64,000 bases of DNA, from the NCBI RefSeq assembly GCF_014197055.1, contig NZ_JACIEW010000005.1, positions 248,001 to 312,000 on the forward strand. The letters run 5' to 3'. How positions within the stretch are numbered: the first letter of the stretch is position 1; the number at the start of each line of letters is the position of its first letter. Shown piece after piece: positions 1 to 8,198 of this stretch. The notes under the pieces are model-generated. The model ran no database searches. It saw nothing but the letters and a program-made list of their open reading frames with translations, and was not told where the DNA came from. The DNA is from Devosia subaequoris. GTDB lineage: Bacteria > Pseudomonadota > Alphaproteobacteria > Rhizobiales > Devosiaceae. The position numbers were made by a program, and so were the translations under genes.

Positions 1-239
1 TTGGCGGATGCCAGCAGATTGTCGCGGCGGGTCAGCGCGGCCTTGGCGAAGGTCGAATAGGCGAAATGAGCGGTGTCGGAAATACCGGTCTTGGTGTGCT
101 CGATCTCGATCTGCTGGTCGAGTTCGGACGCCATGCGCTCGAAGTCGGCGACCATCATCTCGATCTGCGCAACCTGCCGGCGCTTCTCGTCAACCTGGAA
201 CTTCTTGAGCCGAATGAGGCTCTCGCTGCGCGATTTCAA
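1..239 (-). CDS. fliJ: FliJ, flagellar export chaperone (partial, runs off the window start)
   Basis: The reverse strand reads about 79 codons from a TTG at 239 and continues past base 1. The product begins LKSRSESLIRLKKFQVDEKR and is a charged helical coiled coil. That is typical of FliJ, the soluble escort and stalk protein of the flagellar type III export ATPase. An AAGGAG ribosome site lies 8 nt before the TTG, which decides the start. It follows fliI by 62 nt on the same strand, the usual fliI-fliJ order. Position and helical character carry the call, because FliJ sequences are poorly conserved and the C-terminal half is not in the window. Confidence 0.8.
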   Translation of the reverse strand, partial: MKSRSESLIRLKKFQVDEKRRQVAQIEMMVADFERMASELDQQIEIEHTKTGISDTAHFAYSTFAKAALTRRDNLLASA

Positions 240-301
240 GACCTGTACTCCTTACACATCAAGTCAGTTCCGGACCGGCTCACACACATTCAGCCTGCCC
301 T

Positions 302-1636
302 TCAGGCCCGCGCATCCGCCTCGGCGATCAATCCGGCGAGCATGGCATAGCCCTCGGCAATCGTCGTGGTCTCGTCCCGTTGCTGGCCCAGAAAGGCTTC
401 CAGCTTGGGGAAGATAGCGATGGCGCGGTCCACATTCGGATCTGACCCTTTCCGGTAAGCCCCCAGCCGGATCAGTTCCTCCATGTCCGAAAATATGGAC
501 ATGAGCTCCCGCGCCCGAGACAGGGTGGGCCGAATCTCTTCGGGCACACAGCCTGGCATGGTCCGCGAGATGGACCGGAGCACATTGACGGCCGGGTAGC
601 GTCCCCGTTCGGCAATGCCGCGCTCCATTACAATGTGACCATCGAGAATGCCGCGCACGGCATCGGCAATGGGCTCATTGTGATCATCACCTTCCACCAA
701 AACGGTAAACAGTCCGGTAATGGAGCCCGAATTTGGTTTGCCGGGTCCCGCGCGCTCGAGCAGACGCGGCAGTTCGGTAAAGACGGTTGGTGGATAGCCC
801 TTGGCCGTGGGCGGCTCGCCAATGGCCAGCCCAATTTCACGCTGGGCCATGGCAAAGCGGGTCAGGCTGTCCATCATGCAGAGCACGCGCCGGCCGCTGT
901 CGCGGAAATATTCGGCGATCGACATCGAGATAAAAGCGGCCTGGCGGCGCATCAGCGCGGCTTCGTCGGATGTGGCCACCACCACCACAGCCCGCGCCAG
1001 TCCCTCTTCGCCGAGATATTCCTGGATGAACTCGTGCACTTCGCGCCCGCGCTCGCCGATGAGACCGATCACGGAAACATCGACATCGGTATTGCGGGCG
1101 AGCATCGACATCAGCACCGACTTGCCGACACCCGAGCCGGCAAAGATGCCCATGCGCTGGCCTTCGCACATGGTGGCAAAGGTATTGAGGCACCGCACGC
1201 CCAATTCGATCGGCTCGCCGACGCGGTCCCGGTCGTGCGCCGCCAGGGGCGACTGCCTCAGCGGATAGGACGTCGCCCCCATGGGCAGCGGGCCAAGGCC
1301 ATCAATGGGTTCGCCCTTGGCATTGACGACCCGGCCCAACCAGCCCTCGGACGGATTGACCGAGCCGTCATGCCGGCGAAACACTGCCTTGCAGCCCAGC
1401 CGGACACCGCCCAGTTCGCCGAACGGCAGGCAGAGGGCATGGCCGTCGCGGAAGCCGATGATCTCAGCGCCAAGATGATGACCGTCGGTGGCCTCGATGA
1501 CCACCCGCCCGCCCACACGCAGTTCGCGCACCGGGCCGACAATTTCGATCAGCAACCCTTGCACGGATTTGACCCGTCCAAACACTTCCACATCGTCTAT
1601 GGCTTCGATGGCCGAGATCAGGGCCTTCATGTTCAT
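302..1636 (-). CDS. fliI: FliI, flagellum-specific export ATPase
   Basis: A 444-residue F1-type ATPase that energises export of flagellar rod, hook and filament subunits at the cytoplasmic face of the basal body. Walker A reads AGSGVGKS at about residues 166-173. It is followed by [15 protein letters not shown] and a [17 protein letters not shown] segment, both characteristic of FliI and its virulence-secretion relatives. The length matches the family. The frame is open upstream to 1693, but the family N-terminus fits MNMKAL at 1636 or MKAL at 1630; neither has a strong ribosome site. fliJ follows downstream. A CtrA-like box lies about 106 bp upstream. Confidence 0.96.
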   Translation of the reverse strand: MNMKALISAIEAIDDVEVFGRVKSVQGLLIEIVGPVRELRVGGRVVIEATDGHHLGAEIIGFRDGHALCLPFGELGGVRLGCKAVFRRHDGSVNPSEGWLGRVVNAKGEPIDGLGPLPMGATSYPLRQSPLAAHDRDRVGEPIELGVRCLNTFATMCEGQRMGIFAGSGVGKSVLMSMLARNTDVDVSVIGLIGERGREVHEFIQEYLGEEGLARAVVVVATSDEAALMRRQAAFISMSIAEYFRDSGRRVLCMMDSLTRFAMAQREIGLAIGEPPTAKGYPPTVFTELPRLLERAGPGKPNSGSITGLFTVLVEGDDHNEPIADAVRGILDGHIVMERGIAERGRYPAVNVLRSISRTMPGCVPEEIRPTLSRARELMSIFSDMEELIRLGAYRKGSDPNVDRAIAIFPKLEAFLGQQRDETTTIAEGYAMLAGLIAEADARA

Positions 1637-2094
1637 GCCGCATTCCAGGGATCGTTCATCTTGCGGGTCCGGGAGGAGACCCGGGCGCCACAATTATGGT
1701 TTCTTCGGGTGCTCGATTCGGGCCGACTGACGAATCGGATGGTAACCGATCATTAACGCAAAAGCGCTACTGGCTGAGATGATCGGTGGATTGTGTCCTG
1801 TGGCGCAAATGTGGCCGAACTCCCTCCAAATGCCCTGAATGCCTGAGTCCTGAGAGTCTCTTGGAACTCTTTCTTAATGTAGTACCTTAAGAAATTTTCA
1901 GGTCATTTATCTAGATTTTTCAATAAGTTAAGATTAATTCATCCTAACGACGTTTGCGTATTGCGGATCAGAATTAAACTTTGTTAACTAGTTGGGCTTA
2001 GGCTTCAGTCATATCCAGTAGGGTTGGAGCGGGAAGGGCAGATTGGCTCGGCCTCCCGCGGGTTCCAGCAGGAACGAATGACAAGGGGAATATA
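1637..2094. promoter_or_regulatory. AT-rich control region between fliI and ctrA
   Basis: This 458-bp stretch has no convincing gene. It holds four GANTC sites, the CcrM methylation target, at 1715, 1732, 1845 and 1854. Closer to ctrA it is AT-rich with several TTAA half-sites: 1928-1931, 1934-1937 followed by CTAAC at 1944-1948, and TTAA-N6-TTAAC at 1974-1988. In Caulobacter, ctrA transcription depends on GANTC methylation state and on CtrA autoregulation, and this layout is compatible with that. The half-site spacings here are 6 rather than 7, so individual boxes are uncertain. Confidence 0.55.
1742..1757. promoter_or_regulatory. Candidate CtrA box upstream of fliIJ
   Basis: The sequence GTAA-N7-TTAAC matches the CtrA consensus TTAA-N7-TTAA with one mismatch and exact spacing. 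It lies about 106 bp upstream of the fliI start, and CtrA itself is encoded divergently. Flagellar genes are known CtrA targets in Caulobacter. The motif is short, so the assignment rests on spacing and location. Confidence 0.5.
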
Positions 2095-2802
2095 ATGCGG
2101 GTACTCCTTATTGAGGACGATAGCGCGACAGCGCAGAGCATCGAATTGATGCTGAAGTCCGAAAGTTTCAACGTCTACACCACCGATCTCGGTGAAGAGG
2201 GCGTGGATCTCGGTAAGCTATACGACTACGATATTATTCTGCTGGACCTGAACCTGCCGGATATGAGCGGCTACGAAGTCTTGCGGACACTTCGCGTCGC
2301 CAAGGTTCAGACGCCCATTCTTATTCTGTCTGGCCTCGCCGGCATTGAGGACAAGGTTCGTGGTCTCGGCTTCGGCGCCGACGATTACATGACCAAGCCG
2401 TTCCACAAGGACGAGCTCGTGGCCCGCATCCACGCCATCGTCCGTCGCTCCAAGGGCCATGCCCAGTCGGTCATTTCTACCGGCGATCTGATGGTCAATC
2501 TGGACACCAAGACCGTCGAGGTTCAGGGCGCCCGCGTGCATCTGACCGGCAAGGAATACCAGATGCTGGAGCTGCTTTCGCTCCGCAAGGGTACGACGCT
2601 CACCAAGGAAATGTTCCTCAACCACCTTTATGGCGGCATGGACGAGCCGGAACTGAAGATCATCGACGTCTTCATCTGCAAGCTGCGCAAGAAGCTCAGC
2701 GTTGCCACCGGCGGCAAGAACTACATCGAAACGGTCTGGGGCCGTGGCTATGTGCTGCGTGAGCCCGATGATGCCGAAGGCTACGCAGAAAACGTCGCCT
2801 GA
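2095..2802 (+). CDS. ctrA: CtrA, master cell-cycle response regulator
   Basis: A 235-residue OmpR-class regulator. The receiver domain starts MRVLLIEDD with phospho-acceptor Asp51 in [13 protein letters not shown]. The winged-helix DNA-binding domain contains [18 protein letters not shown] and [11 protein letters not shown]. Near-full conservation in the recognition region identifies CtrA rather than a generic PhoB-like protein. In alphaproteobacteria CtrA is phosphorylated through CckA and ChpT, binds TTAA-N7-TTAA and controls division, DNA methylation and motility genes. A ChpT gene lies 3.3 kb away. The C-terminus ends ENVA rather than the double alanine that serves ClpXP recognition in Caulobacter. 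A strong terminator follows at 2826-2858. Confidence 0.97.
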   Translation: MRVLLIEDDSATAQSIELMLKSESFNVYTTDLGEEGVDLGKLYDYDIILLDLNLPDMSGYEVLRTLRVAKVQTPILILSGLAGIEDKVRGLGFGADDYMTKPFHKDELVARIHAIVRRSKGHAQSVISTGDLMVNLDTKTVEVQGARVHLTGKEYQMLELLSLRKGTTLTKEMFLNHLYGGMDEPELKIIDVFICKLRKKLSVATGGKNYIETVWGRGYVLREPDDAEGYAENVA

Positions 2803-2825
2803 ACCATCGGCCAGAATAGTTTTGG

Positions 2826-2858
2826 AGCCCCGCGTGACTTGTTCGCGCGGGGCTTTTT
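2826..2858 (+). terminator. Rho-independent terminator after ctrA
   Basis: A perfect 9-bp stem (AGCCCCGCG paired with CGCGGGGCT) with an 11-nt loop is followed directly by TTTTT. It sits 23 nt after the ctrA stop and separates ctrA from the coiled-coil gene downstream. Confidence 0.9.
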
Positions 2859-2959
2859 GTCGCCTTTGTGTGCGGTAGGCGACGACAAAGCGCGCAGCTT
2901 TCGGAACCGGCACGGTCTCATCACGTTTCGTCCTGAACACAATTTCAGGGGGAACTCAC

Positions 2960-4138
2960 ATGGCCGACCTCTCCACCCGCTTGCGCGAACCGATTGTCCT
3001 GACAGTGCTCATCGTAGCTGCCGCCGGTTGGCTGGCATTCGTGGCCATGTGGATCAACAGCACCGGGCAAAACGAGCAATTGCGGGCTGATGTGGCGACG
3101 TTGACTGCCGAGCGGGATGCCGCGCAGCAGAATCTGGCCGAACGCGAGGAGACGGCCGGCGCGCTGACTGATGCCAGGGCCGAACTGGAGGCCGTCGAGG
3201 CTCAGGTGGTAGAGGCCAATAGCCAGCTAGAAGCTGCCAACCAGGATTTCGAAGCGCGCAATGGAGAGCTTGAAAGCGTCTCGCAGTCGCTGCGTGCAGC
3301 CCAGGAGGAGGTCGCCGCGCTGGAGTCTCGAGCCGAAGAGGCGACGGCCACGGTTCAGGAACTGGCCGCGCGACAGGCAGCACTGCAGTCGGAGATTCAA
3401 AGCTCAAGCCGACAGTTGAACGATGTCGGGTCTCGTCTTGAGGAAGCGCGCCGTCAGGAAGAGACCGCCACGGCCAATGTCGCGCAGCTCGCCGATGAAG
3501 CGGCTGAGGCCACAGCCAGCCTGGCGGAGACCCAGAGCCGCCTCCAGGATGCGCGTGAGGAACTGACGGCGAAACAGGATGAGCGGGCGGAACTCGACCA
3601 GCAGGCGGAAGCCGCGGATGCTGACCTCGCCGCCTTGCAGCAACAAATCGATGAGTTGAGCGCGCAGCGCACTCGCCTTGAGCAAGATGTCCAGGGCTAT
3701 GAGGAACAGTTGCAGACCCTGCAGCCGCAGGTGGAGGCATTGACCCAGACCTTGACCGAGCGCTCGCGCGAATTGGAGGAGATCGAAGCTCGTATCGCAT
3801 CGCAAGTGCCCGCGAAGGAGGACGACGGCGCTGATCAGGCTCGGGCGTTCGAGGATCAGGCTCGGGCGTTCGAGGTTGCGGCCGATGGTGAGGCCAATGG
3901 TCTGAGCCTGGAACTTTCCGAAGACGGCCGGTTCGAAATGCGGGACCGTACCGGGGCGCGGGTTGAGGGTAGTTATACACTCGGCGACGGAGAACTGGTG
4001 CTTTCGGAGGTCACTGGATATGTCGGCTCAGCCAGCTTCCCAATGACCTGCCCCGTCGAGGACGGCTCCACCGGCCTAAAGGTCGGAGCGGCGGAGGGCT
4101 GCGCGATCTCTGGGCTGCAGTTCGATTTGCAGGAATAG
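2960..4138 (+). CDS. Membrane-anchored coiled-coil protein with C-terminal beta domain
   Basis: A 392-residue protein of unknown function. One transmembrane segment lies near residues 12-32 (VLTVLIVAAAGWLAFVAMW). A continuous Ala/Glu/Gln-rich coiled coil follows from about 38 to 285. A 7-residue tandem duplication sits around residues 292-305. The C-terminus is a compact beta-rich segment (RFEMRDRTGARVEGSYTLG) with two cysteines, resembling small lipocalin or META-like folds. The start follows an AGGGGGA ribosome site. It is most likely an inner-membrane protein whose rod and C-terminal domain project into the periplasm. It sits alone between terminated ctrA and an ECF sigma gene, so context gives no pathway. 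Confidence 0.7.
   Translation: MADLSTRLREPIVLTVLIVAAAGWLAFVAMWINSTGQNEQLRADVATLTAERDAAQQNLAEREETAGALTDARAELEAVEAQVVEANSQLEAANQDFEARNGELESVSQSLRAAQEEVAALESRAEEATATVQELAARQAALQSEIQSSSRQLNDVGSRLEEARRQEETATANVAQLADEAAEATASLAETQSRLQDAREELTAKQDERAELDQQAEAADADLAALQQQIDELSAQRTRLEQDVQGYEEQLQTLQPQVEALTQTLTERSRELEEIEARIASQVPAKEDDGADQARAFEDQARAFEVAADGEANGLSLELSEDGRFEMRDRTGARVEGSYTLGDGELVLSEVTGYVGSASFPMTCPVEDGSTGLKVGAAEGCAISGLQFDLQE
3833..3874 (+). repeat. In-frame 21-bp perfect tandem duplication
   Basis: Bases 3833-3853 and 3854-3874 are identical and encode DQARAFE twice. The copies lie in the linker between the coiled coil and the C-terminal domain of the protein at 2960-4138. Perfect identity suggests a recent slippage or duplication event. 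Confidence 0.95.
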
Positions 4139-4248
4139 GTCGGGGAACATCGTTGCCACAGGCGTTGGTATTTTGACTTGACCTAGCAGCGCCAGCATAG
4201 TTGCTCTTCTCGCGATATGGACGCACCATTGTCGGGAGGACGGCCGGT

Positions 4249-5526
4249 TTGGGTGAGGGGACAATCAAGGGGCGGGAGGAATCGGACCGCGCCATTGCTG
4301 CCGTCTGGCGGGTGGAACAGGCACGCGTCATCGCCGGTTTGACCCGCATGGTGCGCGACATCTCCCTGGCCGAGGAACTGGCGCAGGAAGCGTTGGTGGC
4401 GGCGCTGAAGAATTGGCCGGAAACCGGTGTGCCGCGCAATCCCGGTGCATGGCTGATGCAGGCGGGGAAACGCAAGGCCATCGACTATTTCCGGCATCGC
4501 AAAATGGCGGCCGGCAAGCTCGAAATGCTGGGCCGGGACATGGAAGATGAACGGCCCGATGCGGAAACGGCGATTCACGAGCAAATGGATGACGAAGTTG
4601 GCGATGATCTGCTCCGGCTGATCTTTACATCCTGCCATCCAGTGCTGCCGCCAGAGAGCCGGGTGGCGTTGACCCTGCGCCTTATCGGGGGGCTGACCAC
4701 CGACGAAATTGCCCGTGCATTCCTTGCCACCGACACGACGATCGGGCAGCGCATCGTGCGGGCCAAGCGCACCATTGCCGATGCTGGTGTGCCCTTTGAG
4801 GTGCCGCGCGGGGCCGAGCGCGAAGAGCGCGTCGCCTCGGTGTTGGGGGTGCTCTATCTAATCTTCAACGAAGGATATTCGGCCACCGCCGGCGAAGACT
4901 GGATGCGACCGAGATTGTGCGAGGAGGCGATGCGCATGGGACGCATTCTTGTCTCACTGATTCCGGAGGAACCGGAGGCTCACGGCCTATTGGCACTGAT
5001 GGAATTGCAGCACGCCCGAGTCCGGGCGCGCACCAATGCGGCGGGTGAGCCAGTGTTGCTGCCGGACCAGAACCGGGCACTGTGGGATCAGATGATGATT
5101 CGGCGCGGCCTCGACGGGCTGACGAAAGCGCAGCGATTGGGCGGAATAGCCGGACCCTATACGCTGCAGGCCGCCATTGCCGCCTGTCACGGGCGCGCAC
5201 GCAAGGCCGACGAGACCGATTGGCGACAGATTGCAGCGCTTTATGGTCTGCTCAACCAAGTAACCCCCTCGCCGGTGATCGAGCTTAACCGTGCGGTGGC
5301 GGTTTCAATGGCTGAGGGGCCGGCGGCAGCCCTGCCACTGGTCGATGCGCTCAAGGCGAGCCCCGCGTTAGAAAATTATCACCTGCTCTATGGGGTGCGC
5401 GGCGATATACTGCGCAAGCTGGGGCGCCACACCGAAGCCAAGCTCGAATTTCGGCGGGCCGCCGAGTTGACGCGCAATGCGCGCGAGAAGGCGTTCCTCG
5501 AAGGGCGGGCGGAAGAGGCGGTCTGA
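4249..5526 (+). CDS. ECF sigma factor with long C-terminal TPR-like extension (ECF42/SigI-like)
   Basis: About 425 residues. The N-terminal half holds sigma region 2 (EELAQEALVAALKNWPETGVPRNPGAWL, then AIDYFRHRK) and sigma region 4 (LRLIGGLTTDEIARAFLATDTTIGQRIVRAK). The long C-terminal part has LYLIFNEGYSA and a TPR-like helical repeat (AVAVSMAEGPAAALPLVDAL), the hallmark of this ECF group, which usually lacks a classical anti-sigma factor. The frame is open from 4201. I chose TTG at 4249 because GGGAGGA lies 8 nt before it and the family N-terminus begins close by. ECF42 genes normally neighbour a DGPF/YCII-domain gene; none is visible here. Confidence 0.85.
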   Translation: MGEGTIKGREESDRAIAAVWRVEQARVIAGLTRMVRDISLAEELAQEALVAALKNWPETGVPRNPGAWLMQAGKRKAIDYFRHRKMAAGKLEMLGRDMEDERPDAETAIHEQMDDEVGDDLLRLIFTSCHPVLPPESRVALTLRLIGGLTTDEIARAFLATDTTIGQRIVRAKRTIADAGVPFEVPRGAEREERVASVLGVLYLIFNEGYSATAGEDWMRPRLCEEAMRMGRILVSLIPEEPEAHGLLALMELQHARVRARTNAAGEPVLLPDQNRALWDQMMIRRGLDGLTKAQRLGGIAGPYTLQAAIAACHGRARKADETDWRQIAALYGLLNQVTPSPVIELNRAVAVSMAEGPAAALPLVDALKASPALENYHLLYGVRGDILRKLGRHTEAKLEFRRAAELTRNAREKAFLEGRAEEAV

Positions 5527-5583
5527 GGTCACTGTCTGCTGCGGGGGAGAGCGAGCCTGATAGCGCGCTTCAGGGCGCGGGCG

Positions 5584-5952
5584 CTAGGCGGCTTCCGCCT
5601 TGTTCTGGAACTTGCTGACGAGCACGTTGCGATCAAACGGCTTCATCATATAGTCATCGGCGCCGGCCTTTAGCGCGAGCGCAATGGCACCCACGTCGTT
5701 TTCGATCGTGCAATAGATGACGCGGGGCTTTTCGCCGCCAACATAGGCGCGCAGCAGCTTGAGGAACTCCAGACCGCTCATAATGGGCATGTTCCAGTCG
5801 AGCAGAATGGCGTCAGGCATTTCCTGGCGGCACTTGTCGATGGCTTCCTGCCCGTCCTCGGCCTCGTCCACGATGTAGTCGAGATCTTCCAGCATACGGC
5901 GCGCAACCTTACGCACAACGCTTGAATCATCGACGATCAGGCAGCTACGCAT
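5584..5952 (-). CDS. CheY-like single-domain response regulator next to chpT
   Basis: A 122-residue stand-alone receiver (MRSCLIVDDSSVVRKVARRML). Phospho-acceptor Asp52 lies in LLDWNMPIMSGLEFL, a Thr is present in IYCTIEND, and the conserved Lys in DDYMMKPFDR. There is no output domain, so it works through protein contact or as a phosphate sink. It lies 144 nt downstream of chpT on the same strand, which suggests that it may exchange phosphate with the CckA-ChpT relay. It is distinct from the CheY in the chemotaxis operon at 39395. The partner is inferred from position only. Confidence 0.85.
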   Translation of the reverse strand: MRSCLIVDDSSVVRKVARRMLEDLDYIVDEAEDGQEAIDKCRQEMPDAILLDWNMPIMSGLEFLKLLRAYVGGEKPRVIYCTIENDVGAIALALKAGADDYMMKPFDRNVLVSKFQNKAEAA

Positions 5953-6096
5953 GCAAGAGGGCCCCTGGGGACGGTTGAGACGCTTTTTCCACTATGCCGC
6001 CCAATAGGTTGGCGAATGGTTAGCGCGACGGTGTGAAATTACCGCTCAAAGCCGATTGACCTTGTGTAATATCCCATGTTGGCAGGTCTTTACGCC

Positions 6097-6774
6097 CTAT
6101 TCGGCGTTCACAGCACCTGATTTGGGGGTGGCTGTGAAAAAGAACATGTCGTCTTCCAGACCGATATTGAGCTCCATATCAGTCATGCGGGCCAACAGCC
6201 CCGTGTAGAAGGGCTGGATGCCCCGTGCATCCACCGACCCGTCTTCAGGCAGGCCGGACAGGAGCCCGGCAGAGCCGGACGGCACCAGCGTCTTCTGGCG
6301 CTTTTCAGGGTCGCTCTTCGAGGTGAACTCGAACTTTTCCTCACCTGTTGCGCCGGTGATTGATGCGAAAACCGTACCCCCGCGCGGCACTGAGCCGGCT
6401 GCAATGAGCAGCATGTTCATGAACAGCTTGGCCTTGTGCTTGGGCAGAAGGATCAGCGGCACGGTCCATTCGAGATCGGCTTTTTCAATTTCGAACAGGA
6501 TGCGCGCCACGCGTTCGCACTCGCGCGTGTCGATATCGGTGCCGGCGGTCGATGACGCGCCATAGGCGAGACGGGCGAACTCAAGCTTGGCGCGGCTCTG
6601 CTTGGCGGCGCTGGCGATCAGGTCCCGCGCGCCTTCGGCCATTTCGCCCTGATTGGGGTCGGATAGCACTTCCAGGCCGTTGCCGATGGCGCCGATGGGA
6701 TTGATGAGGTCGTGGCAGACCCGCGAGCACAACATGGCGGCGAGGTCGGTGGCCTTGAGCTCAATAATATCCAT
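6097..6774 (-). CDS. chpT: ChpT, histidine phosphotransferase of the CtrA relay
   Basis: A 225-residue protein with the ChpT (DUF2328) signature near its start: CSRVCHDLINPIGAIGNGLE, where His21 is the phosphorylation site. The C-terminal part resembles a degenerate histidine-kinase ATPase domain without the ATP-binding motifs, as expected of ChpT. In Caulobacter and Brucella it moves phosphate from CckA to CtrA and CpdR. It sits a few kilobases from ctrA, with a CheY-like receiver gene immediately downstream. CckA itself is not in the window. Confidence 0.93.
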   Translation of the reverse strand: MDIIELKATDLAAMLCSRVCHDLINPIGAIGNGLEVLSDPNQGEMAEGARDLIASAAKQSRAKLEFARLAYGASSTAGTDIDTRECERVARILFEIEKADLEWTVPLILLPKHKAKLFMNMLLIAAGSVPRGGTVFASITGATGEEKFEFTSKSDPEKRQKTLVPSGSAGLLSGLPEDGSVDARGIQPFYTGLLARMTDMELNIGLEDDMFFFTATPKSGAVNAE

Positions 6775-6855
6775 GGTGCGGGTCTCCGTAGGCGCAATGC
6801 GCAGAATGGCGGCGAGAATCAGTCTGGGGACAATAAAGCGCCAGAGGGCGGTGCA

Positions 6856-7353
6856 CTACCGGGTCGAGAGCGTTTTGGACAGGGTGGGCCAATGTTCCTG
6901 ACCACGCAGGGCCGCCGCGTCCGGCGCCAGAAGGAATGCCTCGCGATTGGCGGCGGAATAGAACAAGAAGAGGCGCTGCTTGAAGACCGTGTAGATCAGA
7001 GGGTCAGCGTCGGACACAAAGCCGCGCGACATGCTCATGGCACCATGCCCGCCATATTGGGGCGCATAGATTTCCGGATTGCGCCGGAAGATTTCCATAT
7101 TGGCGGCATTGGCGAACTGGAAGGGGGCGCCCTGCCAGACCAGCTCAAAATCGGGTCGGCCGGGCAGGGGGGCCGGTTCGGTGAAATAGGACACCGGATC
7201 CATGCCTCCAATCGCCTGTCCGGTCAGCGGATCGGTGAGGACATAGGTGACGATGGATTGCGCCAGACTTTGCTGAACCGTGGCGGGAAAGGGCCCGAAA
7301 AGCGGCAGAACAAGGGCGATCATGGTTAAGATTTGTTTAGAGATATGCTGCAT
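6856..7353 (-). CDS. Secreted YHS-domain protein
   Basis: A 165-residue protein with an N-terminal signal sequence (MQHISKQILTMIALVLPLFG, cleavage probably after the AQS near residue 33). A YHS-type domain follows with GGMDPVSYFTEPAP, PFQFANAANMEIFRRNPEIYAPQYGGHGAMSMSRG in two adjoining segments, and a final FYSAANREAF motif. YHS domains often bind metals; a periplasmic metal-related role is plausible but unproven. It is transcribed divergently from eipA across a roughly 95-bp gap. MIALVL is an alternative start but would leave the signal peptide without its positive charge. Confidence 0.8.
   Translation of the reverse strand: MQHISKQILTMIALVLPLFGPFPATVQQSLAQSIVTYVLTDPLTGQAIGGMDPVSYFTEPAPLPGRPDFELVWQGAPFQFANAANMEIFRRNPEIYAPQYGGHGAMSMSRGFVSDADPLIYTVFKQRLFLFYSAANREAFLLAPDAAALRGQEHWPTLSKTLSTR
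7322..7340. promoter_or_regulatory. Possible CtrA site at the YHS/eipA divergent start
   Basis: The complement of 7322-7329 reads TTAACCAT, a known CtrA half-site. On the + strand TTAA-N7-TTAG spans 7326-7340, one mismatch from the full box. It lies inside the first codons of the YHS gene and about 110 bp upstream of eipA, whose Brucella homologue is a reported CtrA target. Confidence 0.35.
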
Positions 7354-7447
7354 GATTGGCCCAAATGATCGGGAATGCCGGGTCCAAGACTAGGGGCCAA
7401 GACCTTAAGGTCTTCGTAAGGGCAGCGATCGACACGGGAGATATGCC

Positions 7448-8017
7448 ATGTTCAAGCGCCTTGCCCAGTTTGCCGCCCTGATCGGTGCTCTAGTGGCCTT
7501 CAACGCCCCCGCACTCGCCCAGGGGTCGCTGAGCGATACGTTTTCGGGTGAGGAACTGGTGGATAGCGGCCGCGAGTTCTTCGGCTCTGCTGCACAGGGG
7601 CTGGCTTCGGTGGTGGAGCGGGCCGTGGGGCAATATGGCCAGCCCAATGGCTATATCCTGGGTGAGGAAGCGGGCGGGGCCCTCTTCATCGGCGCCAAAT
7701 ATGGCGAGGGCACGCTTTATACCCGCAATGCCGGGCAGTTTTCGATCTTCTGGCAGGGGCCCAGCATCGGACTGGATGTGGGCGGCGACGGCTCCAAGGT
7801 GATGATGCTGGTCTATAACCTTGCCACCATCCAAGACATTCTGGGCCGCTATCCTGGGGTGGACGGCTCAGCCTATGTTATTGGCGGTGTCGGCATGACC
7901 GTCACCAAGCGCGGCAATGTGGTGGTGGTGCCGATCCGCTCCGGCGTCGGCGCGCGGCTGGGCATCAATGTGGGCTATCTCAACTTCACTGCGGAGCCGA
8001 CCTGGAACCCGTTCTGA
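7448..8017 (+). CDS. eipA: EipA-like envelope integrity protein (DUF1134)
   Basis: A 189-residue secreted protein with a signal peptide ending ALA (FNAPALAQG). The core contains YILGEEAGGALFIGAKYGEG, FWQGPSIGLDVGGDGSKVM and LGINVGYLNFTAEPTWNPF, the pattern of DUF1134. Brucella EipA is a periplasmic beta-barrel protein needed for cell-envelope integrity and reported to be under CtrA control. A GGGAGA ribosome site precedes the ATG. A terminator follows at 8044-8069, so it is probably a single-gene unit. Confidence 0.88.
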   Translation: MFKRLAQFAALIGALVAFNAPALAQGSLSDTFSGEELVDSGREFFGSAAQGLASVVERAVGQYGQPNGYILGEEAGGALFIGAKYGEGTLYTRNAGQFSIFWQGPSIGLDVGGDGSKVMMLVYNLATIQDILGRYPGVDGSAYVIGGVGMTVTKRGNVVVVPIRSGVGARLGINVGYLNFTAEPTWNPF

Positions 8018-8043
8018 GCGCCAGTATCAATCAATTCATTGCC

Positions 8044-8069
8044 AAGCCGGGGCTCGTCACCCCGGCTTT
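8044..8069 (+). terminator. Terminator after eipA
   Basis: AAGCCGGGG pairs with CCCCGGCTT around a 7-nt loop, followed by TTTG. It lies 27 nt after the eipA stop. Confidence 0.75.
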
Positions 8070-8198
8070 GTCGTGACGACCCGCCAGAAACCCGTTAGGG
8101 TTAACCAGTGCCAAAGATGGCTTCCGCCCGTCTTTGCTGCCAAAACCGGATAAGGGACTGTCCCAAGGCTGGCGTCTGCGCCGCCGGAGGCTGCATCG

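Noticed and set aside
635..1756. 373-codon open frame on the + strand
   Set aside because: It lies antisense to fliI, is His/Asp-rich without any domain pattern, and is a by-product of GC-rich codon use.
1785..1805. Possible sigma-54 promoter TGGCGCA-N4-TGGC on the + strand
   Set aside because: The -12 element is wrong (TGGC in place of TTGC) and the nearest + strand gene, ctrA, is about 290 bp away.
1881..1895. TTAA-N9-TTAA upstream of ctrA as a CtrA box
   Set aside because: The spacing of 9 departs too far from the N7 consensus; it is kept only as part of the AT-rich region description.
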